Of a DNA stretch of 64,000 nucleotides, positions 21,619-33,130 are shown in pieces. Location of the stretch: contig OX352763.1 of assembly GCA_947095585.1 (NCBI GenBank), forward strand, positions 100,667,908 to 100,731,907, read 5' to 3'. Numbering within the stretch: position 1 is the stretch's first letter; the number at the start of each line of letters is the position of its first letter. The position numbers were made by a program, and so were the translations under genes. The stretch is from Nephrocerus scutellatus (Eukaryota; Arthropoda; Insecta; Diptera; Pipunculidae). The notes below the pieces were generated by a model. It was not told the DNA's origin and did not search any database. It saw only the letters and a list, made by a program, of their open reading frames with translations.

Positions 21619-22192
21619 AAAACTTTAAAAAGCCATGACGATAAACTGTCGCAACTATGCAGGTTGACTATCGAGTAATATTATAAGCCAGGTGAAGATA
21701 TCTATATCTATATATATCTATATATAGAAGTTATATAGATATAGGAACAATATCAAGCCTACTATATGTCTAAAACTGGTCCAACAACCTGGCGTTGGAT
21801 AAATGGATCTGAAACTCTGATGTAACGACGAGAGGAGCAATCCTCTATAAGTCCAGAAATATGCACACGATTGCTTCAAGCCAACGAAGCCTCTTATAGT
21901 GTTTTAATTTCTTAAAAACAAGGATTAAATCCCTAACAGATATGCTGCTAGTGTATAAGACAAATTTAATACTGTTATTAACATATAAATCCGAGACTTG
22001 GGTGATTAGCAAAAATTAGTCTATGCTCTTAGCTGCGTTTGAGAGGAAAGACTTGCGGAGATTGTGCGGAAAAGTTATTCAAAAGACACTATAAGATGAG
22101 ATCTACGAGCGCAAGTGCGATGTTGTCATAGTAAAATGAATCAATTTCGGTAGGTTCCGGTGGGCAGGCATTCATTATGATCTATATCATCA

Positions 22193-22489
22193 TCGGTGGT
22201 GTATCGGTTAGAACCCTTAACTTCCACTCGGAGGACACCGCTTCCGATTCCTTGCGCGTCCATAAAACTTACGAAATGTTCTCACCGCACTGATCATATA
22301 GGTTACAAGTAGACATGATACAAAGCTGTGATATAAGGTTGCTGTATACTGCTTTATTTATATGTACGGTTAAGTTAATGAATGAAGTAATCAAGATTTA
22401 GAGCCAGCAATGCGAGTTTTTGAGCATAATATTCTAGTTTGTGAGTGCTCGTGTGTGAACTAAACTCCATCCAACACCATACAACACTT
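22193..22489 (+). mobile_element. SINE-2 copy 1
   Basis: A tRNA-derived SINE with an A-box-like TGGTGTATCGGTTAGA and CCACTCGGAGGACACCG, followed by about 230 bp shared with the minus-strand copy at 51.2-51.5 kb (TTCTCACCGCACTGA, GTATACTGCTTTATT, AATATTCTAGTTTGTGAGTG). The B box is damaged (TTCCGATTCC). It sits directly against the end of the decayed RTE-1 copy. Confidence 0.75.
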
Positions 22490-23170
22490 CCTTTCATTCT
22501 TCTATTCAATATTTCTAAGCCCACGCTGTGCCTAGGCATTGTAAGGTTGTAAATCCATTGAAGCGTACGCTAATTATACATTTTTTTTTAACTGACGTTT
22601 ACGAGTTCTAAAATGGTTTATGAAACAAAGTGGTTCTTCTATCATAGGTTGACCATAGCCTCTACATGTATGTAATAATGTTGTTTTAGATAATGAGACT
22701 CACTTTCGATCAACTTTATAAGTTCACCTGTTCACTGTTCACCCCACTGTGCGCATACAACAACTTTTCGTACTCATACGTAATTCCTTTTAAATTTTTT
22801 TTTATTTTCATGCGCTCGGCTGGTTTCGTTTGGTTGTTTTTTATTGTCATTTCATGAAATTATACCCTACGGGTATATTAAAGTTATCACTGGCTTCTTG
22901 GTCTGCATAAAAAAATTTGTAAAAAGGAAACCGTAATGCTTATGTTGCTGGTCAATATATATTATCATGGCTCAATTAAGTTATAAGATGATGATAAACT
23001 TCTCACCTGTTGTCAAGTTTTATAAAATGAACTTGCTGTTCTCGAGCGCTTCTCTACCCGCACACATGATCCACCGCCTTTCACTTACCAACTATATTAA
23101 CATTTTATATTTTAGCTACAATAGTGGTTTTGGATAGATTCTCTTACAAACATATACACCAATATCTCCA
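22490..23170. other. unannotated stretch
   Basis: AT-rich; no gene or repeat family recognised. Confidence 0.4.
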
Positions 23171-23173
23171 CTC

Positions 23174-23590
23174 CAACGCCACCTACCGGGCTTAACAAAA
23201 CTTAAACTTATAGAAGCGCCAAACAAACATATGATGTGAATTGGCTTCGATACGTCTGGTGGATTAGGCGTGATGAAGTTACATATATATTTTAAACAAA
23301 AATCTCTAGCGGGCTAAAAGAGATATATACCTTTAAAAGCATCGAACATATGTGGTGGTGAATATAGCTTCAATATGTCCAGTTGTGTAGGAGTGATGAG
23401 GTTACATAAATATGCACCAACAGACCCAAGCACATTTTCGTAAATACATAACTTTAATCCAGCGCCACCTACCGGATCAAAAAAAATTACTTATCGATAC
23501 ACCAAACGAACATATGGTATGAATATAATTTCGATACTTCCAGTCGTTTAGGCTTAATAAGGTTACATTTACATATATATGAACATCATC
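23174..23590. repeat. Dispersed repeat DR2, three diverged copies
   Basis: Three related units. The unit starts CGCCACCTACCGG (23177 and 23463), continues with AACATATG (23227, 23345, 23519) and ends with GATGAGGTTACATA-like sequence (23275, 23395, 23565). A fourth copy is at 35.4 kb next to DR1. No coding potential is visible. Confidence 0.65.
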
Positions 23591-24550
23591 ATCAAACTTA
23601 AGAACAATTAAGCCATTGCACGTCGGTGTAGTAAAATATCAGACATACTGTTCGCCAGAAATGTTTACAATAATTGCTTTAGAATAGAATTATCGTCAGA
23701 GTACGAACGGACTTGGCTGAATGCCCCCTAGATGTTACATGTTATCATGCTGTTGGCAATTACCCATCGTAGAGGCGGCTTACATGTTATTTCATTTAAT
23801 TTCCAAAGAAAACATAAAAGGCCGGTTGTTGGATTTTGTCCTGCTATTAACGTAGCAAGCACACGCTAGGCAGCCTTGATACTAATGTACACAGTGCACC
23901 GTATGCAATTCTTCGTCTTCTTCTATAGCTATGAGGTGGCAGTTATATTCTATTTTCAGGTGCTGATTCCTGCTCTATACCTCAGGGAACTACTCACAAG
24001 TTCAATCAACTCTGCAGAGCTGATGTTCCTCTTTGCTCATATTGCGGATTGCACGATACTATAAAGAATCATACGAGAGTACCTTTGTCCTAATGTCAGT
24101 CTTTCGCCAGCTCTATAAAGATCTTATTATACCTTTCTTAATAGCAATTCACAGAAATACAATCACATTAGGGAAGGGATCATACGCAATTAATTGATTC
24201 TGTCAAGTGATAGTTTTAGATTAAGAGTGGAGAGTTTTTTTTAGTTTTATACCAGCTAACTAATAAAATATTAGACATTTTTCATTTTTCATAAAAATAA
24301 CTAAATGTTGAATAAAATGTTATCATTACCAGCGGCTTACAAAATGTTTCTAGCCTGCGACGGTCTCTGTCAAAACGTCAGTAAAAGATGCTCTACTGCA
24401 AAAGTTTTGACTACAGAAACTTACGTTATGCTTGAATTGTTCAAACCAAGCCTTCCATAATTATCATAATATGTTGGTCTTCTTCCGCGTTAGGGTCTGG
24501 CAACACACAAAAAGCCCCGCCACCGGTGCCAATTTCGTTAAAATGTTTAC
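23591..24550. other. unannotated stretch
   Basis: A short frame at 23876-24064 has no motif. Nothing else was recognised. Confidence 0.4.
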
Positions 24551-24659
24551 CATAAAACCAAACATCATCATCATCATATTTGGCTCTACATCCAATGTTA
24601 GTTTCAATTTTTCCGCAAGATTCTTCGCCAGTATCAATTTTATCAAGTTTGGCATTCGC

Positions 24660-24745
24660 CTACATCAAGGAATTCGACGGAGACAAGAAACAACTTACCC
24701 AATTCATCAACGTCGTGGGAACCCATCTCAGCGCAGTATCCATAA
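24660..24745 (+). other. Possible Gag-like patch of an LTR retroelement
   Basis: In the RTE-1 copies the sequence runs directly from the region coding MPNW to AQSL. Here about 85 bp are added, which translate on the plus strand as YIKEFDGDKKQLTQFINVVG. That wording resembles the start of Gag domains of insect LTR retrotransposons (FDG-x-x-x-L-x-x-F). It is short and unsupported by neighbours, so tentative. Confidence 0.3.
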
Positions 24746-24910
24746 ACTCTGGGCGTTCTGGTATACGCCATCCTTCCAGCGTAGGCTTGACTGGCCTCGC
24801 TGTTGTGTTCCATAAATCCTACCGCAAAGGACTTTCCGAGCCAGATCCTCTTCGCTCATCCGAGCTAGGTGTCCTGCCCACCGGAACCAATCGAGCTTAA
24901 TTCTCTTCAC
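24728..24910 (-). pseudogene. RTE-1 C-terminal block
   Basis: A 60-codon frame with FRWAGHLARMSEEDLARKV and CGRIYGTQQRGQSSLRWKDG, the conserved RTE-1 C-terminal signature, ending at LWILR where the foreign insert begins. It matches 2523-2726 and 40414-40617. Confidence 0.7.
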
Positions 24911-26060
24911 GATATCGAAATCACGGTAACGCTCGTAGATCTTACAATTATAGAGTCTCCGGAACGTCCTTGCTCACATAGGGGTTTAACAAGACTTTTC
25001 TCTCGAACGCGGCTAAGAGGTCAGAATGATTTTTGCTAAGAACCCAAGTCTCGGATCCATATGTAAGTACTGGTATGACCATCGTCGTATTTAACAACAC
25101 CTTGGGTGTTATGGTTAACTTCCCGGATTTGAAGAATCTTGACAGACAGACAGGCTTTGTGGCTTTAAGCAACCATGTGTGCGCATTTCGGGCTCCATGC
25201 TGTGGTCGACTAATAAAGTTGACCCGAGATAGTTAAAGGATTGCACTGCGGTCCACTATTTTAATTGCGGGACCAATGTTGGATCTTCTGCTCGCAGACG
25301 TGGCCAACATGTATTCCGTTTTGCTCTCATTTATGTGCAACCACACATTTCATGACACCCACTAAATCTGGATAACAGGTTCCTGTGCAGCTCTTTGGTT
25401 TCTACCAACAATGTCAATGTCGTCAGCGTAAGCCAGTTCTGAATGGACTTATAGAGGAAAGTTCCTCTCGCCGTTTCTTCAGAGTCTCGGATCACTTTCT
25501 CCAACGCCATTGTGAAAAGATCGCAGGCCTAGTCAATCCCCCTTTCAGAGCCCGCTATAAATGTTGAATGGGCTTGATAGTGATCTGGATATTTTTACTT
25601 TTTGAGCCAATTTATCGCTCTGCTTACTTCGTCTATGCTTAGTGGCGGCAGCATAGTGTGGTCTGCGGTCATTGGTGGAGCCTATAATTCCTTAGCTATC
25701 TGGCCATTTAGCAAGTCATGAAAGTGCTCTTCCCATCGCTCTAAGATGCCTTTGAGATTGACAATCTGATTACCCTCTTTGTGTTTTAATTATGTACAAC
25801 AAGGTGTATATTGCGTTATACCGCGGACTCTAAGGTAGAACTTCCGTGCCTGGTCCGGTCATTGCTCTCTGTAGTGTTCTAGTTCACGAATGTGTCCATA
25901 TTTCTTCTACGCCCGACCACTCAGTCCCAGAACTTATTCTCCCTGCATTTATGGCGAGTCTTATGGATTGATCGTAGTTGTTTCTGCTTACTTGTTGCGA
26001 AAGGCAGCCGTGTTGACTCGAATTTGATTCGCGGATGCAGGTTTATGTGATGATGCAATC

Positions 26061-27406
26061 CGCAGCGAAGTTTAATGAAAAGAGTATAAAAATCATATCA
26101 CTCAAAGGGAGGCTCATCTTGACAGTGTAGCAGACCTTTCCGATGACTGTATATTACCAACCGAATCGAATCAGTAATAAAAATATTCTTCCCTCTCCGA
26201 TTGAAAGAAAAGTAGCTTTCTGGCAGATTAAACCTCCTGATTTCGAATATATAGCTAATGTAAGGCCAAGGCCAGATTAACGCCGCCTTATGTTAAGCCA
26301 GGCCAAATAGTTACAAAAAAATACCATTGGTGAAAATTCTTCAGCAGTCCTGTTCTCATCTACCGGGTTAATGTCAAGCTGAGATTATGCATGTAAGTGC
26401 AATGAATCATCAAGTACCAACAGGCAGATTCATTGAATTCACTGACACATGTAGTTGCATATGTTAGGTGTGTGTTTGTGTACAAAAGAGCCTGCCTATT
26501 TTTGGTCTATTCTGTTCTTTTCACCGACAATTTGCTTGTGCTCACCTTCTCCTTTGCGTTACTGGTTAAAAGGTGAGAACTGCAGTAAAGCCAAGTCCAC
26601 TTAATTCCACTTTCCGAGATTCTGTTCACAAAAGGGAAAATTCCACAAGAGATAAATAGCTCCAGTCACTTGGGTTGGTTGCGCATGAATAGCTCCATGT
26701 GAAAAACGGTTGACGCTTCAGTTTCGTTGCCGCATTATTACTAGCATCAAACATCACCTCCGAAATTCGTGGGAATCATATGAATGGCCTTTTGGCCTAA
26801 AGTGGGAAAGGTGAAGTGCTGTAAGAGCATCTCGCCCAGAGTGTATTTACCAACTGTGCAGAGAGCATAAACCAAAGGGATAAGGATCGTTATAAAACCC
26901 TTGCGAATACACATCCTTGTCGTATGCTGGTCTGTTGTATGTAGTTGCTATGAGTAGTATGCACCACCATTCAAGTTTTCCTTAATTGCTTTTCCCTGTT
27001 GCTGTTTAAGTGTGCGCTGTACCATCGCGTACGTAGTGAATTGAGTAGCACTTGCATGGAGATGAATGGAGATGATTTTTTTTTTAATGAACCAGAAACA
27101 GGCAACAATGGAGGAGTTGCTAATTTAACTGTTCACCAGCTGATTAATGGTCAAAAAAAAGGAAAATACATTAGAATCACTGCTATTTACGATCTTGGTG
27201 AGGCAAGATGCATAAATTAAGAGCATCTTATGAAAGAACAAAATACTTTCGCAAAAGACCTTCTATAGACTAAGGTGTTTTCGAATTTACTGGTAAGAAG
27301 AATTTACTAGAATGAATATGAGGTGAAGTGCTGTTTCTTTATCTGCTTTGTTGTCCTAATTGCAAAGAACAAGTACTCTAAATAGAAACAACGAAAGATA
27401 AGAACT
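26061..27406. other. unannotated stretch
   Basis: A 73-codon frame at 26999-27220 has no family signature. No repeats were recognised. Confidence 0.4.
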
Positions 27407-27627
27407 ATGTTCACTTCTTCTTTTCTTTATGTCCTGTATCCCCTTGTGGGTCTACGCTACTACGCCTACGCGGCATCGCGTGTGGTTCCTGGCAATAAGC
27501 TTCAGCTCTCTCAAACTCTTTCCCAATTGCCGTGCCTCCTCTTCAACTGTTCTGTGCCATGTATTTCTCGGACGACCCGTTCTTCTACCATCCTGAGATA
27601 ACGGGTTCCATTGCATTGCGTAATTTG

Positions 27628-29229
27628 CTATGGAACTGTCGCCTTTTCGGAGTGTATGACCAATCCACTGCCACTTCCGTCGTTGGATGGTTGTGCCTGA
27701 CCCGTTCTCTGGTAAAGATGTTCGTTAGATATACGATTAGGCCAGAAAACCCTCAAGATGTTCCGTAGGCACCTATTTACGAACGTTTGTAATCTTTTTG
27801 CGATAGTAGCGGTCACCTTCCAAGTGCTGCACCCATACAACAGCACAGATTCAACATTTGAGCGGAACAGTCGCAGCTTGGTGTTTAAGCTGATCGCATT
27901 GCTTCGCCATATCATGGACATCATTCCAAACACCGATTTTGCTTTGCCGATTCGGTTGACAATGTCCTGTTCGGTTCCACCTTCGGTCGAGATAATACTC
28001 CCAAGATATTGGAAACTCTCTACTCTCTCTACCGGCTGTCCAGCAATGTTAACTTGAGTTACTAAGTTAGTGCCGAGGTTGATGATTTTGGTTTTGGCAG
28101 TATTAATCTTCAAACCCGCAACATTTTCCTCCCTTTCCACATTTGTTGTCATTTGGTGCAGCTCCATAATTCTGTGTGAGAGTAAACAAACGTCGTCAGC
28201 GTAATCCAGATGTTTGAGTTGAGATGTAAGAGTCCAACGAATTCCTCCGTTTCCAGTAGATAAAGCTGCGCGAAGTACATCGCTAATCACAAACAAAAAA
28301 AGTATCGGCGATAGAATGCAGCCTTGTCGTACCCCACTTAGGATCTCTAATTCCTCTGACAGCTTTCCTCTATGTAGCACATGACATTTAGAGCCATCAT
28401 AGGATGCTTTAATAATAGCTATTAGTTTATCGGGTATACCTCTCCTGCGCAAGGCGAGCCAGATAAACTGTCTGTTGACAATGTTAAACGCCTTCTCAAA
28501 ATCGATGAACAGTAGGTGCAGTGGTGACCGGAATTCAACGCACTGTTCAATAATGATCCGCAGGGTGTTTATGTGCTCTACACAGGAGGATCCAGTGCGG
28601 AAACCTGCTTGTTCGGCATCGAGTGTATCTTTCAGATGTTCCTTTATACGCTCAAGTACTACTTTGGCTATTACTTTTGCAACTGCAGGGAGAACGCAAA
28701 TGCCTCTCCAGTTTTCGCACTCCATAAGACTATCTTTTTTAGGAAGCTTGACAATCATTCCCTTCTTCCACTCGTCAGGGAATCTTTCTACCTCCCAAGC
28801 TCTCTCTACAAGAGGATATAAGAGCTCTGCTGATGCCGTTGGAGCTGCACGCAGAAGCTCTGCGGGTATACCATCTAGTCCTACCGACTTGTTGTTCTTT
28901 AGTGCGTTAATCGCGGCAGCGATCTCGTCTTTACTGGGAGTTGAGGTGCGAATTCGGGAAATTGTTACTTCCGGCAGCTCCGTTTGATTTGGGTGCATAT
29001 CATGGGCGAATATACGGTTAAGGACCGTAGAGAAATGCTCCTTCCATCGCTTGAGCTGATCCTCATCTGAAACGAATACGGCACCATCTAGGCCTTTCAC
29101 CGGATGTTGGCTAGAGCGGTGACCACCTGTCACGCTCTTTGGTGATTCTGTAAACGGTTCTGCTATCGCACCTGCTCGCTGCTTCCTCTGCTTCTGAGGC
29201 CAGGTTGTTAATATAGTTACGCTTGTCAC
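27628..29229 (-). pseudogene. RTE-2 reverse transcriptase, long open frame
   Basis: The longest open frame in the window (533 codons). Order: linker SDEDQLKRWKEHFSTVLN (about residues 55-72), KSVGLDGIPAELL (about 115), NWRGICVLPAVAKVIAKV (about 175), QAGFRTGSSCVEHINTLR (about 210), the first catalytic motif LLFIDFEKAFN (about 243), SGVRQGCILSPILF (about 300), the palm box LDYADDVCLLS (about 345), GLKINTAKTK and VESFQYLGSIIS. The catalytic aspartates appear present. The first 30 residues or so are out of the ancestral frame: the parallel frame reads CDSRTVYRITKE. The last 20 are also shifted, since the true continuation WQWIGHTLRKGDSSIA lies in another frame after about 27685. It would copy element RNA into a nicked target; this copy cannot make the full protein. 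Confidence 0.85.
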
Positions 29230-29393
29230 GTCTTACACTACGCTGCACTTCTCTCATTTTTCTTCGATACATGGACTCTAGCTCGCTCCTCGCTGCTGCT
29301 GGGATATCTACAATACGAGATTTAAGTAGCTTACGTTCTTAAATCCGCCTCCAGGTATCTTCGGTAAGCCACGTGCTGTGCCTTGCCTGGCTT

Positions 29394-29933
29394 CTACCAA
29401 CAATACTTTCCGCTCCAGATGTGAAAACATTTTTCACAGCCTTCCAATGCTCCTGGATGGTTGTCGGCAGTGAGCTGCTGATTGCTTCCACTTCTTGCTA
29501 TAAATGATTCCTGGCGTACTGAGGGGATCTTTAGCCGTTCGATGTTATACCTAGGCATTCGGATGATATTGCGGATTTTATGAACTAATGCAGTACGTAG
29601 CTGGACAGTAGCTACCATAAGGTGATGATCCCGTACCATACCCATGTCGGCTCCTCGTCTGTTTCGGACGTCTAACAGACAGCTCCTAAAACGTCGGCTG
29701 ATCGCCATATGGTCGATTTGGTTGGATGATGATTGCCTGTCAGTTGGCACCCAGCTGACCTTGTGGCAAGTCTTATGCTCAAACATGGTGCCTCCTATGA
29801 CAGGGTTGTTGGTGTTGCAGAAATCAACAAATCTTTCACCATTATCATTTCGTTCGCCGAGGCCGTGCTTCCCAATCACATGCTTGAGTCCTTCATTGTC
29901 GTTGCCAACCTTGGCATTCAAGTCCCCCATCAC
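29394..29933 (-). pseudogene. RTE-2 apurinic-type endonuclease
   Basis: A 179-codon frame. It begins MMGDLNAKVGNDNEG, carrying the GDxNA catalytic motif at residues 3-7, then NQIDHMAISRRF around residue 71 and RDHHLMVATVQLR around residue 101, where most relatives have SDH. Open sequence continues upstream of this methionine to about 30078 (IIQCYVPTNPSTKDEKD and NGDIVVV), so the listed start is internal. The N-terminal part with the catalytic glutamate is missing because the element is 5' truncated at 30164. Downstream, a linker leads through one stop to the reverse transcriptase. Confidence 0.8.
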
Positions 29934-30344
29934 GACGACGATATCTCCGTTTGGCGTTGCGTTGAATACAGCGTTTAGTTGACTGTAGAAGTTGTCCTTT
30001 TCATCCTTAGTCGATGGATTCGTTGGGACGTAACACTGTATGATCGTGACGCGCCGTACTCTAGTCCGAAATATGGCCGATTAGATCCTATCACTATGCG
30101 GGTGCCAGGAAATTAGGCCTCTACGTGCTGTTGGCGTAAGCAGCAGACCCACTACAGATTCCGCATGTTCACTTACCAAATGTTATTTGACCTTAAATTT
30201 TAATGCAATTATTAAAGAATTTTTCACAAACTTCACATTATTTAAAATCCATCAGAATGATAGAAAAGCAAACTCCAATAAGTTTTATTATGAACAAGAG
30301 CTGCATCTATTCGCTAACACTTCTGAGACATAGGAAATGCAAAT

Positions 30345-30610
30345 AAACCAAACTAAGGAGTTGGAGACTCCATCAACACCTGACGACCACACTATGCTGC
30401 TGCCACCAAGAAAATACGAAGTAAGCAGATCGATAAATTGGCCCAAAAATAATTAGGCCTGGGAATCAGATAACACACAGCAGATCTGATTAATTCTGGA
30501 CGGCATAAAATACACCAAGCAATTTATTAGGTAATTCTACTAGTCTGAGAGGAAAAAACTATGCCAGTAGACTGGAAAAGAGATATCCTTATGACATCCA
30601 CGTTAAGGCA
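30345..30610 (+). mobile_element. RTE-1 LINE short fragment
   Basis: Matches the RTE-1 linker and reverse-transcriptase start: GGAGACTCCATCAACACCTG, CACTATGCTGCTGCCACCAA and CAGTAGACTGGAAAAGAGAT, equivalent to about 13965-14185 of the main copy. Stops are present. Confidence 0.7.
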
Positions 30611-30955
30611 TATTTTTAAGCAAAAAATCAGTGATCAGAAGAGGTGCGTTAACTATCTCCATTCACTGTAACGCAAAATCGCAAACAACGGCAATATTCT
30701 CTTCAGTGGGCAAATTGAAGGGTCTAATGGAATAACCACTATTGTATCATTTAGGGAGTATGTGGCTTGAAATCTATCACCAGCTTAATGGATGGCTTTC
30801 TCTCATTTACGATTTTAAGTCCATAAAATAAAATACTTTTACTTCACTACAAATCCCTTAGGTGGTTGCTTTATCTCGTTGCAAGAACTTTTTGAACTTG
30901 ACTGGTTGAATTCTAAACAATAAATGAGTTCCTGCAGCAACGCCGTTAAAAGAGG
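30611..30955. other. unannotated stretch
   Basis: No gene or repeat family recognised. Confidence 0.35.
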
Positions 30956-30959
30956 TATT

Positions 30960-31660
30960 CTGACAAACATTCAAGTCATTCTTGATTGGGGCAAATCTAG
31001 TAGGGTGGAATTTAACTCAAATAAATTTCCAGCTTGTCTTTTTTCAGAAGGAGTTTCGTGTTTGTGCCAAGAGTAATTAATGGTGCCCCTATTGCCTGAT
31101 CTGATTCACTTAAAATATTAGGTTTGAAAGTTTAAAATGAACTTTCTTGGAAGGAACATATTTATGGAATTTCAAAGAGAATGAGCTAATGCTTAGTTTT
31201 TATAAATCGTTTCAACTTCTAGTTCACCCCCCTGAAGTATTTATGTTAGGCCAATTTTGAAATTTAACTCATACGCATTTGCATTACCTTGATAGAATTC
31301 AGAATAGAGTTGTCCGTAGATGTAACCATTACTGAATCTTTTGATTCTTTGGAGCAAAGACGAAATGTAGGAGCTTTAAGTGTTTTCTACAAATTTTACT
31401 ACGGTAGATGATCTTCAGAAACCCGTTCTCTAGTTCCAGGCAACAACGTAAACACTCGTTTCAGTTCTAATCCACATAGATTTGCCTTAAAACCTTTTCC
31501 ATGTAGAACCCAACATTTCAAATCCTCCTCTTATGCGCGAGTGGCATCGATGTGGAATCAATTAGTCGACTCCGTGTTTCCCGAATCGTTTAATTTACAC
31601 GACTTCAAAAAAAACGTCAACCAGTTCATGAAGTCCCGAATTTTTCAATAGAGGACCCAA
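30960..31660 (+). mobile_element. CR1/jockey-like LINE reverse-transcriptase C-terminal relic
   Basis: Frameshifted translation gives LDRIQNRVVRRC, SLEQRRNVGALSVFYKFYYG, NTRFSSNPHRFALKPFPCRT, SYARVASMWNQLVDSVFPES and FNLHDFKKNVNQF, ending in a stop near 31650. This is the C-terminal end typical of CR1/jockey-type reverse transcriptases. Palm motifs are not seen upstream, so the copy is truncated. Confidence 0.7.
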
Positions 31661-32159
31661 GAAATTTTGAAAGCTGACTTATTTTCATGGTCAGGGTTTT
31701 TGTAGTTTTCTCTGACCTTGATCCATTGATTAAAGCATTTGGACTCCCGTCGTTGTAGTTTCGTGTTCGTTTTTCCCTATTACTATTTCAGCGAATAAGG
31801 AAGAATTCGGAGAAAATAAAGTGAAACTGGCAACAAATGTGAGGAATGTGATATATGGTAAATTACATTCTTACGATGTTTATTTTAATTTTTATTTTAA
31901 TAAAAGGTATAGACCACCTTATTAGCTTGGCGCAAGTCATTTAGGGAGTACTCACTTAGAAATAAGTTTATGTATAAAAAAAATTTAAGCAAAAAACAAA
32001 AACATTATTTTATATAGTCAATCAGTAAAATTGGCCCTGAAAACGTAAAATTAGTGATGTAAGGTCAGTGGGCATTCCATTATCTATAATTTTTAGTTTT
32101 CTCAATTCCTCATAAATACACTTCTTAAAAACCCCCTCAAGATCTGCTAATTAAACGCA

Positions 32160-33130
32160 TTTCACCATCGCCGTTATTTCCTAAATTATGTCGCGATCCC
32201 AACATACCAACGCGGAGCTAATTTCTGAGAACTCTCTTTCTTTCAACTTTCGTAAAGCTGTAAAGCTTAAACTTAAGTCATTTGCTTAACAATAACACTC
32301 CCATTGCCATCGCTCTCGAATTCTTCTGCACAGTAATTTTTGACTGTTTTCTCCAATCTGTCCCTTATGTGCCACGTAAAAACTGCTCGTCCTCCCCTCC
32401 TTGGTATATTAAAGAATTACGTACTCTTCGCAAAGCCAGAAACAAATTATGGAAAACTTACCTGACATCCAGATCTGCCTCAGACTATTCATTCTACCAA
32501 CAAGCTTACTTCCGCTTTTCTATCCTCTGCGAATTCCTATACAACGAATAACTCGGCAGAATGTAACTTATCCTAATCACTGATCCTAGAATTTTCTACC
32601 AATTTATTACCGTTAAAATAAGGTAGATGGCTTCTCTTCCACTCTAAAATTATTTAACACTTCATCTGCAGACGCTAACGCTATAGCCAACCTCTTTGCG
32701 ACCTTCTTCAGCTAATCTTTTAGTGACCATCATCACGAACCGGAACTAGACTATTCCAACTACATGAAAAACGGCCCTCAAACTTCCCTTGTCTCTGTCT
32801 ATATAAGGACTACTATTGTACGCGAAAGGAATAATTGGCTCAAGGATGACTTTTCCCCTGGTTTCGATATGGTGGGCATATTTTTAAAAAAATGCGTAAA
32901 TGTTATAAGTCAGTCCCGTACAACTATATTTCGACTCTCACTCTCTCAAGTCGTTTTCCCGAAATTTTTTTTCCCTTTATTTGGCCTATCCATAAAAAAG
33001 GTAGTACAAGCGAGATATCAAAATACTGACCCATAGCCAAACCCTCTTCAGTCCCCAAACTCTTCGAAAGCATTGCTTACTCTCCCACCCTGTATATTCA
33101 CAGCAAATCCATCTCTATCTCCGATAGAGA
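32160..33130 (+). mobile_element. CR1/jockey-like LINE linker and reverse-transcriptase N-terminal relic
   Basis: The frame at 32282-32551 gives VPRKNCSSSPPWYIKELRTL, KARNKLWKTYLTSRSASDYS and FYQQAYFRFS, the linker after the endonuclease. Further on, 32764-33036 gives GIFLKKCVNVISQ, LSLSQVVFPKFFFP, then PLQSPKLFESI (other frame), the start of the reverse transcriptase. Homology ends before the catalytic aspartates. It lies downstream of a C-terminal fragment of a similar element, so the two are separate or rearranged copies. Confidence 0.7.

Larger units (their letters stand above)
18700..22180 (+). mobile_element. RTE-1 LINE, heavily decayed and interrupted
   Basis: A very degenerate RTE-1 copy. 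The 5' endonuclease part runs 18700-19040 and stops at CACATAGG, where the 12.6-kb copy continues ACATAGGATTTCCC. It resumes near 20250 (GGTCAACTCGGACTACTATC) and runs through linker and reverse transcriptase to GGTAGGTTCCGGTGGGCAGG at about 22150. It hosts three intrusions: a reverse-oriented Loa-like 3' end plus a 102-bp tandem repeat (19041-20250), a SINE-1 (21316-21607), and a short AT-rich TATATCTA repeat near 21700. Stops are dense throughout. Confidence 0.75.
24557..26060 (-). mobile_element. RTE-1 LINE relic, 3' part
   Basis: Reverse-strand RTE-1 copy. The plus strand begins with the tail CATCATCATCATATTTGGCT. Then come the C-terminal block (24728-24910), thumb (24948-25172), the palm with an intact AYADDIDIVG at about 25400-25435, fingers remnants and linker/endonuclease remnants to about 26060. 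An 80-90 bp foreign insert (24660-24745) interrupts the C-terminal block. Frames are short, so it is inactive. Confidence 0.8.
27407..30174 (-). mobile_element. RTE-2 LINE insertion, best preserved in the window, with target-site duplication
   Basis: A minus-strand non-LTR element bounded by identical 10-bp direct repeats ATGTTCACTT (27407-27416 and 30165-30174). The insert is about 2.75 kb. Reading on the minus strand it starts inside the endonuclease (5' truncated), passes the GDLNAK and IDH motifs, a linker, a complete reverse transcriptase with YADD, and the C-terminal WIGHTLRKGD block. It ends in an A/G-rich tail (ACATAAAGAAAAGAAG). Lesions are few: a stop at about 30078, a stop near 29340, a frameshift near 29180 and another near 27685. 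The wording of the proteins (QAGFR, DYADDVCLLS, YLGSII, LLYGCSTW, WIGHTLRK) is that of RTE-like elements known from many invertebrates. A recent insertion is inferred from the perfect duplication and long open frames. Confidence 0.9.

Noticed and set aside
28475..28987. A 170-codon plus frame opposite the RTE-2 reverse transcriptase
   Set aside because: Antisense shadow of the 533-codon frame; serine/arginine composition reflects the complementary strand.
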